DNA from: JAOZHU01 sp964506435 | GTDB taxonomy: Archaea; Thermoproteota; Bathyarchaeia; Bathyarchaeales; Bathycorpusculaceae | Direction of reading: 5' to 3' | NCBI GenBank assembly: GCA_964506435.1 | Contig: CAZDLK010000050.1 | Location: 1 to 14,230, forward strand | Length of the DNA: 14,230 nt | Shown: positions 4,790 to 10,709 of the stretch, piece after piece | Numbering within the stretch: the stretch's first letter is position 1 | Layout: each line of letters begins with the position of its first letter | Position numbers and translations under genes: made by a program | The notes under the pieces: generated by a model | Told to the model about the DNA's origin: nothing | The model's input: the letters and a program-made list of their open reading frames with translations, nothing else | Databases searched by the model: none

Positions 4790-7453
4790 TTGGGCATAGA
4801 GCATCTCAGCCGCATCTTTAAACCCAGAGGCATCGCTGTAATTGGCGCAAGCGAAAGAGAGGACTCCATAGGCGCCAAAATCCTCCGCAACCTAACAAGC
4901 TCAGGCTACCAAGGTCAAATTTTCCCCGTGAACCCTTCTAGACCGACAGTGCAGGGAATAACCGCCTACCCCAGCGTCACCAAGATACCCTCACAAGTTG
5001 ACCTCGCAGTAATCGCGACGCCAGCAACCACAGTTCCCAAAATAGTTGAAGAATGCGGCGAAGCTGGCGTTTCAGGAATAGTCATCATTTCAGCAGGCTT
5101 CAAAGAAGCAGGAAAAGCCGGCGCAGAACTAGAAAAGCAAATTCTCGTGCACCAAAAGAAGTACGGCATGCGTATAATCGGCGCCAACAGCCTCGGCGTT
5201 ATTAGACCCAAAACAAGCCTCTACGCCACCTTCACGGATAAACAGGCAAAAGCTGGAAAAATAGCGTTTATCTCCCAAAGCGCCGCATTGTGCGCTTCTG
5301 CTCTGGACTGGGCTTGGGAAGCTCAAGTTGGCTTCAGCGCTGTGGTCTCCACGGGTTCGATGCTTGACGTTGACCTTGGAGACTTAATTGACTATTTCGG
5401 GGCAGACCCTGAAACCCGAAGCATCCTGCTTTATGTTGAATCCATAAAGAACGCGAGAAAATTCATGAGTGCAGCGCGAGGTTTCGCCAGAACCAAACCG
5501 ATAATGCTCGTTAAAGCTGGTAGGTTCAAAGAGAGCAGTGAAGCTGCGCTTTCCCATAGTGGTGCTTTGGGCGGGGAAGACGCGGTTTACGACGCCGCAT
5601 TCAAACGCGCCGGGATTGTTCGCGTTGAGGCGCTAAGTGACCTTTTTAACTGTGCAGAAGCACTGGCAATGCAGCCGAACCCGACTGGTCCAAATTTGAC
5701 AATTGTTACTAACGCAGGCGGACCAGCGATAATGGCTACTGATACTCTCATAGCCAGAGAAGGCAAGCTCTCGCAGTTAAGTGCTGAGACTGTTCAAGCT
5801 TTGAAACATGTGTTACCTGCCTATTGCAGCACAGCGAATCCGATTGACATTTACGAGGAAGCTACTGCTGAACGGTTTAGAAGTGTACTGGAAATTTGCC
5901 TGAAAGACCCTAACAGCAATGGCTTCCTGATAGTCTACACTCCTCAAGGTGCCACTTCTCCTTCTGCTTTGGCAGAAGTTATTGTGGACCTCGCAAAGCA
6001 GACTAAGAAGCCAGTTCTCACATCGTTAATGAGCGAAGACGATAGTTGCCGGGAAGCTCGCAAGATTCTGCGGAAAAACGGTGTTCCTTCATTCCCAACT
6101 GCTGAAGAGGCTGTTTCAACTTTCATGTACATGCATGAATACGCTCGAAATTTGGCTTTTCTGTATCAGACTCCGGAAGAGCTTTCAGCAGAGCCTGCCA
6201 ACACTGCTTTCTTAAAGGGCGTTCTGAGGCAGGCTTTTTGTGAAGGACGGAAAGTGCTCACTTTGCCCGAGTCCATGCGCTTTTTAGAGGAGTACAGGAT
6301 TCCAATTGTGAAGACTCTTGTGGCGCGAACTCGTGAAGAAGCGGCTGCTTTAGCTTCGAAAGTGGGCTATCCTGTGGTTATGAAGGCTCTGTCTCCTCAA
6401 GTTACGCACAAAGCTAAAGTCGGCGGGGTTAAACTGGACGTTTGTTCTCCGCTGGAAACAAGTGTCTTCTTTGATGAACTATCACATAAGATTAAAACTT
6501 ACAGTGCCGCGGAGTTTCAAGGCGTTGCTGTTCAGCCTATGGTGCGCGGAGCGGGCTATGAGTTACTGTTAGGCTCAAAAAAAGACCCTCAGTTTGGTTC
6601 AGTGATTGTTTTCGGAATGGGCGGCTCTGCCACTGAATTCTTTAAGGATGTAGCTATCGGGTTTCCGCCGTTGAATCAGGTACTTGCAAGACAACTCGTG
6701 GAGGAAACTGCAATTCACAAGCGTGCGTTATCCAGTGATTCCCCCCTGAATGTCAAGCTTCTCGAGGAGATTTTAGCCAAGTTTTCAAGGCTTGTTGTTG
6801 ATTTTCCTGAGATAAGAGAGGTCGATGTTAACCCGTTGATGGTAGGCAAAGACGGCGTCGTGGCGGTTGACGCCCGCATAGTTTTAGAATGGGACAGAAT
6901 GATGCGGCAAGTTGCTGAGCACCCTGACCACTTGCTTATTGCTTCTTACCCAAAGAAGTACGTTGCAACACGGACACTGAAGAACGGCGCTCAAGTACTG
7001 CTTCGCCCAATAAAGCCTGAGGACGAAGCGCGGTTTAACGAGTTTCTGATGTCTCTTTCTAAGGAGACGATGCGTTTCAGGTTTTTCCAGATACTGAAAG
7101 AACTGCCGCATGAAGCTTTAACGCGGTACTGCAATTTGGACTACGACCGTGAAATCGCAATCGTAGCTGAGCTTCAAAATGACAGAAAAATTGTTGGCGC
7201 TGGCAGAGTGATTGTTGAGCCCAACGGGAAGAGCGGCGAATTCGCGGTTCTAGTGGGCGACCAATGGCAGGGGCTGGGGCTTGGTTCACGGCTAATGGAC
7301 TACATTATCACCGTTGGAAAGGACCTGAGGTTGGAGCGAATTTGGGGTTATGTTTTAGCTAACAACTATACAATGCTGTGCATGTGCAAAGCGAAGGGTT
7401 TTAGTTCGGAGCCGCTGGATGAGGAGACGGTTAAACTATCGTTGACGCTGTAA
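4790..7453 (+). CDS. ADP-forming acyl/acetyl-CoA synthetase fused to GNAT acetyltransferase domain
   Basis: An 887-residue fusion. Order of parts: CoA-binding Rossmann domain about 1-135 ('GIAVIGASERED', 'FPVNPSRPTVQG'), succinyl-CoA-ligase-like domains about 150-460, ATP-grasp domain about 485-705, and a GNAT domain about 735-887 with its acetyl-CoA loop QWQGLGLG at 826-833. The phosphohistidine motif SHSGAL has H256, and the ATP-grasp part has H540 in 'VTHKAKVGGV'; both histidines carry the phosphoryl group in known ADP-forming acetyl-CoA synthetases. So the synthetase half looks active, making acetate and ATP from acetyl-CoA, ADP and phosphate. The bacterial protein acetyltransferase Pat has the same architecture, with a synthetase-like part reported as inactive, so a lysine-acetylating regulatory role is the alternative. 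The start is TTG 4790 behind GAGG, giving the usual family N-terminus. It is divergent from cofE and converges on the MetF-like gene. Confidence 0.9.
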   Translation: MGIEHLSRIFKPRGIAVIGASEREDSIGAKILRNLTSSGYQGQIFPVNPSRPTVQGITAYPSVTKIPSQVDLAVIATPATTVPKIVEECGEAGVSGIVIISAGFKEAGKAGAELEKQILVHQKKYGMRIIGANSLGVIRPKTSLYATFTDKQAKAGKIAFISQSAALCASALDWAWEAQVGFSAVVSTGSMLDVDLGDLIDYFGADPETRSILLYVESIKNARKFMSAARGFARTKPIMLVKAGRFKESSEAALSHSGALGGEDAVYDAAFKRAGIVRVEALSDLFNCAEALAMQPNPTGPNLTIVTNAGGPAIMATDTLIAREGKLSQLSAETVQALKHVLPAYCSTANPIDIYEEATAERFRSVLEICLKDPNSNGFLIVYTPQGATSPSALAEVIVDLAKQTKKPVLTSLMSEDDSCREARKILRKNGVPSFPTAEEAVSTFMYMHEYARNLAFLYQTPEELSAEPANTAFLKGVLRQAFCEGRKVLTLPESMRFLEEYRIPIVKTLVARTREEAAALASKVGYPVVMKALSPQVTHKAKVGGVKLDVCSPLETSVFFDELSHKIKTYSAAEFQGVAVQPMVRGAGYELLLGSKKDPQFGSVIVFGMGGSATEFFKDVAIGFPPLNQVLARQLVEETAIHKRALSSDSPLNVKLLEEILAKFSRLVVDFPEIREVDVNPLMVGKDGVVAVDARIVLEWDRMMRQVAEHPDHLLIASYPKKYVATRTLKNGAQVLLRPIKPEDEARFNEFLMSLSKETMRFRFFQILKELPHEALTRYCNLDYDREIAIVAELQNDRKIVGAGRVIVEPNGKSGEFAVLVGDQWQGLGLGSRLMDYIITVGKDLRLERIWGYVLANNYTMLCMCKAKGFSSEPLDEETVKLSLTL

Positions 7454-7481
7454 AAACTTGCTTTGGCTGAAAAGAAACGGG

Positions 7482-7495
7482 AAAACAAAAAAAGA
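7482..7495 (-). terminator. T-rich terminator candidate after the MetF-like gene
   Basis: On the minus strand this reads as seven T residues followed by GTTTTC, starting about 17 bases past the stop. Archaeal RNA polymerase stops at such oligo-T tracts. No clear hairpin precedes it. Confidence 0.45.
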
Positions 7496-7511
7496 TAATG
7501 TGTGGGGATTC

Positions 7512-8237
7512 TTAAGTTCGGAATTTCTGCAGTTTCTGCAGCATTTCCTTGTCGCCTTCAGCGTCGCCAGCACAGGTAGCGATTATGCCGTCAACTACGC
7601 CAACCAGCTTTGCAGCGGTCTCTTCAACTGTGTCCATGGTCGCGGCGACTGGCCACCCAATCATTTTCACTGTTTCCACGTTCTTCGGCGTGCCCACAAG
7701 GAAGTAGGCGAATATCGGCTTGTTCATCTTTTTGCATTCTGCAGCTACTTGCTTGAGTATCGGGAAGCTTTTGTCTTCCAGCCGCATGAAGTAGATGAAG
7801 TCCCATGCGCCTTTTGCGCGCTCAATGGTTTCCTCTACTGAGCGTCGCGCTGTCAGCAAGCAGCCTAGTTTCAGGTTCTTCAGCTTCACTGATGTGCGTA
7901 GGAAGTCTCGGGCTTCTTCGCTGGACTTGAGCATTTTTATGGGTTCGCCGTATCTCGGGTTGTCCCCCATGGTGACTGCTAAGCCGTCTAAGCCGACAAT
8001 GTCTGATGCTAAGGCTAAACCGCCGACTTCGACTGGTCCTTTGTAGTGCAGAATGAATATGGGGCACACGTATTTGTCTGGGTATTTGGCTTTGAGTAGG
8101 CAGCTTACGACTACGCCGCTTGGTGCTGGGAATCCTGCTGCGCTGTCAGTGACGTTCCATCCGTCGACTAAGGGTGCGATTTCTTCTGCTAGCTTCATGA
8201 ATTTGCGTGTTGGAACAAACTCGTTAAGTATCTTCAT
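7512..8237 (-). CDS. MetF-like methylene-tetrahydropterin reductase (MTHFR family)
   Basis: The MetF family reduces methylene-tetrahydrofolate to methyl-tetrahydrofolate with a flavin in a TIM barrel. From ATG 8237 the protein has 241 residues, short for a bacterial MetF (about 290). It keeps 'NEFVP' at 5-9 (E6 matches the catalytic Glu of 'EFFPP'), 'WNVTDSAAGFP' at 27-37 and 'VTMGDNP' at 88-94 (D92 matches the flavin-contacting Asp). The 'HLTC'-type pterin segment is replaced by 'ILHYKGP'. An upstream ATG at 8258 is an alternative, but the TATA-like element at 8277-8285 would start transcripts near 8255, favouring 8237. Near the CODH/ACS genes it may serve the methyl branch, perhaps on tetrahydromethanopterin, in place of F420-dependent Mer. 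Assignment to the superfamily is firm; the pterin and electron donor are inferred. Confidence 0.8.
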   Translation of the reverse strand: MKILNEFVPTRKFMKLAEEIAPLVDGWNVTDSAAGFPAPSGVVVSCLLKAKYPDKYVCPIFILHYKGPVEVGGLALASDIVGLDGLAVTMGDNPRYGEPIKMLKSSEEARDFLRTSVKLKNLKLGCLLTARRSVEETIERAKGAWDFIYFMRLEDKSFPILKQVAAECKKMNKPIFAYFLVGTPKNVETVKMIGWPVAATMDTVEETAAKLVGVVDGIIATCAGDAEGDKEMLQKLQKFRT

Positions 8238-8276
8238 TGACTTTTCATCTCTGGGCATAGGAAAAGCACGGTTTGC

Positions 8277-8285
8277 ATTAAAAAG
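8277..8285 (-). promoter_or_regulatory. Candidate TATA box for the MetF-like gene
   Basis: On the minus strand this reads CTTTTTAAT, with a G just before it. It lies about 44 bases before ATG 8237, with an expected transcript start near 8255. The region from here to 8388 also holds the divergent GNAT gene's box at 8359-8366. Confidence 0.4.
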
Positions 8286-8358
8286 CCTTTTGCATATGCG
8301 TGGTAAAGCTTTTTTTGCTGCTGAAAACAGGGCTGTTTGCGGGTGCATGCAGGCTTAG

Positions 8359-8366
8359 CTTTTAAT
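8359..8366 (+). promoter_or_regulatory. Candidate TATA box for the GNAT gene
   Basis: CTTTTAAT about 39 bases before ATG 8401 predicts a transcript start near 8388 and a short leader. This makes the in-frame TTG at 8389 unlikely as the start. Confidence 0.4.
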
Positions 8367-8400
8367 CTTAATCAGAGACATACTTGATTTGGAATTGATA

Positions 8401-8883
8401 ATGGCAAAGAAAAAAATTAAGCATCCAATGACAAGGCAACTGTGCAAGGATGAGAAAATTCCATATGAGCTACTATTACTTGCTGATGAGACTGTTGAAG
8501 CAATAGAGAAATACATTTTTGACTCTGCCATATATGTTCTGGAACAAGAAAACAAAATCATTGCTGCTTACGTGCTCCAGTCACTAAACAGAGATGAGAT
8601 TGAAATCAAAAACATAGCCGTTCACGCCGATTATCAAGGTCAAGGAATAGGCAAATTCTTGTTGAGAGATGCTGTCTCTAGGGCAAAAGAAAAAGGATTC
8701 GGAAGAATTCTCATAGGGACAGGTGACGTCGCAGTTAAGCAGCTGCGTTTATATCAAGAAGAAGGCTTTGAGATGTTTGATATCAGGAAAAATTTTTTTG
8801 TTGAAAATTATCCAAAGCCCATCTATGAAAATGGCGTACAGTTAAAACACATGATAATGCTGAAAAAAGAATTGAAACTTTAA
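8401..8883 (+). CDS. GNAT family N-acetyltransferase (YvbK-like), AT-rich
   Basis: A 160-residue stand-alone GNAT enzyme that would transfer an acetyl group from acetyl-CoA to an amine. It shows 'EIKNIAVHADYQGQGIGKFLL', with the acetyl-CoA loop Q-G-Q-G-I-G near residues 78-83, then 'LIGTGDVAVKQLRLYQEEGF' and a C-terminal 'FFVENYPKPIYENG', which resembles Bacillus YvbK-type proteins. The substrate is unknown. The start is ATG 8401; TTG 8389 is in frame but sits at the predicted transcript start. Composition differs from the neighbours: by hand count the first 240 bases are about 37 percent GC, against about 55 percent in a sample of the adjacent cooC-like gene, and codons favour AAA, ATA and GAA. 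This and the bacterial flavour suggest recent transfer into the gap between the MetF-like and cooC-like genes. Confidence 0.85.
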   Translation: MAKKKIKHPMTRQLCKDEKIPYELLLLADETVEAIEKYIFDSAIYVLEQENKIIAAYVLQSLNRDEIEIKNIAVHADYQGQGIGKFLLRDAVSRAKEKGFGRILIGTGDVAVKQLRLYQEEGFEMFDIRKNFFVENYPKPIYENGVQLKHMIMLKKELKL

Positions 8884-8902
8884 GGCAAATGCTTGGCTGT
8901 GG

Positions 8903-8911
8903 TTCTTTTTT
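8903..8911 (+). terminator. Oligo-T terminator candidate after the GNAT gene
   Basis: TTCTTTTTT begins about 20 bases after the GNAT stop and before the promoter of the cooC-like genes. It fits archaeal oligo-T termination; no stem is evident. Confidence 0.4.
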
Positions 8912-8942
8912 CCTCGATGCTTTCTATGTAACAAGCGTTTTT

Positions 8943-8955
8943 GTTTCACGGAAAC
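8943..8955. promoter_or_regulatory. 13-base palindrome upstream of the cooC promoter
   Basis: Perfect inverted repeat with arms GTTTC and GAAAC and spacer ACG, abutting the AT-rich box that follows. This placement suits an operator for a dimeric regulator, but short palindromes arise by chance. A second inverted repeat (TTTCA, 5-base spacer, TGAAA) lies at 8981-8995, just before the start codon. Confidence 0.3.
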
Positions 8956-8966
8956 GTAAATAAATC
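8956..8966 (+). promoter_or_regulatory. Candidate TATA box for the cooC-like genes
   Basis: GTAAATAAATC about 40 bases before ATG 9001 predicts a transcript start near 8985-8990 and a very short leader. No strong ribosome-binding site precedes the ATG, in contrast to the second cooC-like gene. Confidence 0.4.
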
Positions 8967-9000
8967 TAGGAACGAACGTGTTTCATGTTGTGAAATTATG

Positions 9001-9777
9001 AAGATTGCTGTTTCTGGAAAAGGCGGAGTCGGCAAAACCCTTATTGCGGCGGGTTTAGCGCGCGGCTTCGCTGAGAGAGGCTTAAAAACCATGGCGATTG
9101 ACGCTGACTCCTCACCTAACCTTGCGTTATCTCTGGGATTATCTGCTGAAGAAGCCCGCAAAATAACACCCATATCCGAAAACAAAGAGCTCGTTGAATC
9201 CAAAACAGACACAGGCTACTCAGGCGTGTACCGCTTGTCATTCACTGTGGACGACGTAGTCCGCGACTATTCTGTGGCTACGCCGCTGGGCGTAAACCTC
9301 ATAGTCATGGGCACCGTGCAATCCATGGGCTCAGGCTGCATGTGCGCGCCAAACGCTGTCGTGCGCGCGTTGCTCAGGCACTTGATTGTGGAACGCAACG
9401 AAGCCGTAATACTGGACATGGAAGCGGGCGTAGAACACATTGGCAGAGGCACCGCGCAGCGCGTGGACGCTTTATTGGTTGTAGCTGACGCGAACCTGAA
9501 GGCTCTGGAAATAGCCAAGCACATTCACGACTTAGCCGCAAAAGCAGGAATGAAGCAGGTTTTTCTAGTCGGCAACAGAGTCATGAACAGCGCTCAGGAA
9601 GAAGCGATTAAGAGCTTCGCTGCGCAGAACGGTTTAAATATACTTGCGTTTGTGCCCTTTGACCAACAGGTTATTGAGGCAGAGATGCGCGGAGAAACCC
9701 CGCTTAGGCATAAGGAATTTACTTCAGTGCAAGCCATAGACAAAATCTGTGAAACGTTTGCAAAAAAGAACATCTAA
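9001..9777 (+). CDS. CooC-type nickel-insertion ATPase (CODH/ACS maturation), copy 1
   Basis: A MinD/ParA-fold ATPase of 258 residues. Walker A is GKGGVGKT at 7-14 with the signature lysine K8, 'IDADSSPNLALSLG' at 34-47 is the Walker A' region, and 'VILDMEAGVEHIGRG' at 137-151 is the Walker B/switch region. C114-M-C116 in 'GCMCAPN' matches the CxC pair that binds nickel or zinc between the two subunits of the CooC dimer (C112 and C114 in known CooC). CooC proteins use ATP to load nickel into the C-cluster of CO dehydrogenase, and relatives do so for acetyl-CoA synthase. A frame reaching back to TTG 8941 adds 20 residues ahead of the usual 'MKIAVSGKGG' start and would begin before the predicted promoter, so ATG 9001 is used. 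It is followed by a second cooC-like gene and then cdhA, consistent with a maturation role. Confidence 0.9.
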   Translation, partial: KIAVSGKGGVGKTLIAAGLARGFAERGLKTMAIDADSSPNLALSLGLSAEEARKITPISENKELVESKTDTGYSGVYRLSFTVDDVVRDYSVATPLGVNLIVMGTVQSMGSGCMCAPNAVVRALLRHLIVERNEAVILDMEAGVEHIGRGTAQRVDALLVVADANLKALEIAKHIHDLAAKAGMKQVFLVGNRVMNSAQEEAIKSFAAQNGLNILAFVPFDQQVIEAEMRGETPLRHKEFTSVQAIDKICETFAKKNI

Positions 9778-9801
9778 ATTGCCGTTAAGCCACTATTATG
9801 T

Positions 9802-9807
9802 GAGGTG
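9802..9807 (+). promoter_or_regulatory. Shine-Dalgarno site that decides the second cooC-like start
   Basis: GAGGTG is contained here and is fully complementary to the 16S rRNA 3' end. It ends 9 bases before ATG 9817. The GTG inside it (9805) is in frame and could be mistaken for the start codon. Confidence 0.65.
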
Positions 9808-9816
9808 TCAGGAAAC

Positions 9817-10587
9817 ATGAAAATGATTGTAGTCGTTGGTCGCGGCGGAACAGGCAAATCCAGTTTTGTTTCGCTGATGGCTAAAGCCTTAATTGAAGCT
9901 AGACAAGCGCCTTTGCTGCTGGTGGACGCTGACCCAGACCAGAACCTAGCTGAAATGTTAGGCGTAGACCTGACTGAAGCTGGAAAACGCACAATCGCCG
10001 AACTCTTGGTGAGCACTTTTATCGATCAGGGCGGCACTACCGTGGGAATTCCGCCTACTGAACGCATAGAAAGCAAAATCTGGTCCAGCGGACTCTACGA
10101 AAGCAAAAGCTTCGATTTCCTCGCCGTCGGCACCAAATGGGTTGAAGGCTGCTACTGTATGCCTAACTCGGCTTTGAAAGGCGCATTGGAATCGTTAACT
10201 AAAAACTACAAGTACGTGCTTATTGATTCGCCAGCGGGGCTTGAGCATTTGAACAGGCGCATCGCGTCGAAAGTAAGCGACATCATCGACATTCTTGACC
10301 ACTCCAAAAAATCCTTAGACCACGTTAAACGCGCTTACCGGATTGCTAAAGAAGTGGACATGCAGTTTGACAAGTTCTATCTTGTCGGTGGCTACAGGTT
10401 CCCCGAAAAGCTGGGTAGCCAAGCGGAAGCCAGCTTGAAGTTCAAGTACCTGGGCAAAATAGTTGCTGACGACCAGCTGGACGAGTACGTTCTAGATGGC
10501 AAATCCCTGCTTGACCTGCCCTCTGACAACCCAGCGTACGTTTCTGTGCAGAAAATCATGAAAACCGCAGGATACACACAACAGTAA
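9817..10587 (+). CDS. CooC-type nickel-insertion ATPase, copy 2 (variant Walker A)
   Basis: A second MinD-fold ATPase, 256 residues, only distantly similar to its upstream neighbour. Walker A reads GRGGTGKSS at 8-16: K14 is kept, but the first 'signature' lysine is R9. 'LLLVDADPDQNLAEMLG' at 33-49 and 'VLIDSPAGLEHLNRR' cover the Walker A' and switch regions. C112-Y-C114 in 'GCYCMPN' is the CooC metal-binding CxC pair at the same positions as in characterised CooC. It likely loads nickel into CODH or into the A-cluster of acetyl-CoA synthase. The start is ATG 9817, preceded by GAGGTG. It lies 39 bases after copy 1 and shares its strand, so the two are probably co-transcribed. Having two divergent copies suggests that one serves the CODH subunit and the other the ACS subunit; this division of labour is inference. 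Confidence 0.9.
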   Translation: MKMIVVVGRGGTGKSSFVSLMAKALIEARQAPLLLVDADPDQNLAEMLGVDLTEAGKRTIAELLVSTFIDQGGTTVGIPPTERIESKIWSSGLYESKSFDFLAVGTKWVEGCYCMPNSALKGALESLTKNYKYVLIDSPAGLEHLNRRIASKVSDIIDILDHSKKSLDHVKRAYRIAKEVDMQFDKFYLVGGYRFPEKLGSQAEASLKFKYLGKIVADDQLDEYVLDGKSLLDLPSDNPAYVSVQKIMKTAGYTQQ

Positions 10588-10655
10588 AGACTCCGCCCAT
10601 AATACCCTTACATTCTTATTATTCCACCATTACTTTTGTTAAAAAACTCGGAAAA

Positions 10656-10665
10656 GTTTAAAAAC
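10656..10665 (+). promoter_or_regulatory. Candidate TATA box of the cdh operon
   Basis: GTTTAAAAAC preceded by purine-rich GAAAA that could act as a BRE. The predicted transcript start about 26 bases downstream is near 10685, exactly where the leader hairpin begins. The 122-base gap 10588-10709 also holds T-rich stretches (around 10604-10640) that may end the cooC transcript. Confidence 0.5.
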
Positions 10666-10684
10666 TCTTTAAGATTTGGATACT

Positions 10685-10708
10685 GTTAAACCTTTACGGA
10701 GGTTTAAC
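10685..10708 (+). promoter_or_regulatory. Perfect inverted repeat (leader hairpin) over the cdhA Shine-Dalgarno
   Basis: GTTAAACC at 10685-10692 and GGTTTAAC at 10701-10708 are exact reverse complements separated by 8 bases. In RNA they form a hairpin whose 3' arm and loop contain the ribosome-binding sequence GGAGGT (10698-10703), immediately before the probable CTG start at 10710. A U-A pair (10693-10700) could extend the stem. It may be an RNA switch or protein-binding leader that controls CODH/ACS translation, or a DNA operator at the transcript start. Confidence 0.6.
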
Positions 10709-10709
10709 T

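Noticed and set aside
4684..4890. Minus-strand open frame across the divergent promoter
   Set aside because: It overlaps the start of the synthetase gene and the promoter region and has no recognisable content.
7458..7841. Plus-strand open frame of 127 codons
   Set aside because: It is antisense to the MetF-like gene, whose frame carries clear family motifs.
9805..9816. GTG start for the second cooC-like gene
   Set aside because: This GTG is part of the GAGGTG ribosome-binding site serving ATG 9817.
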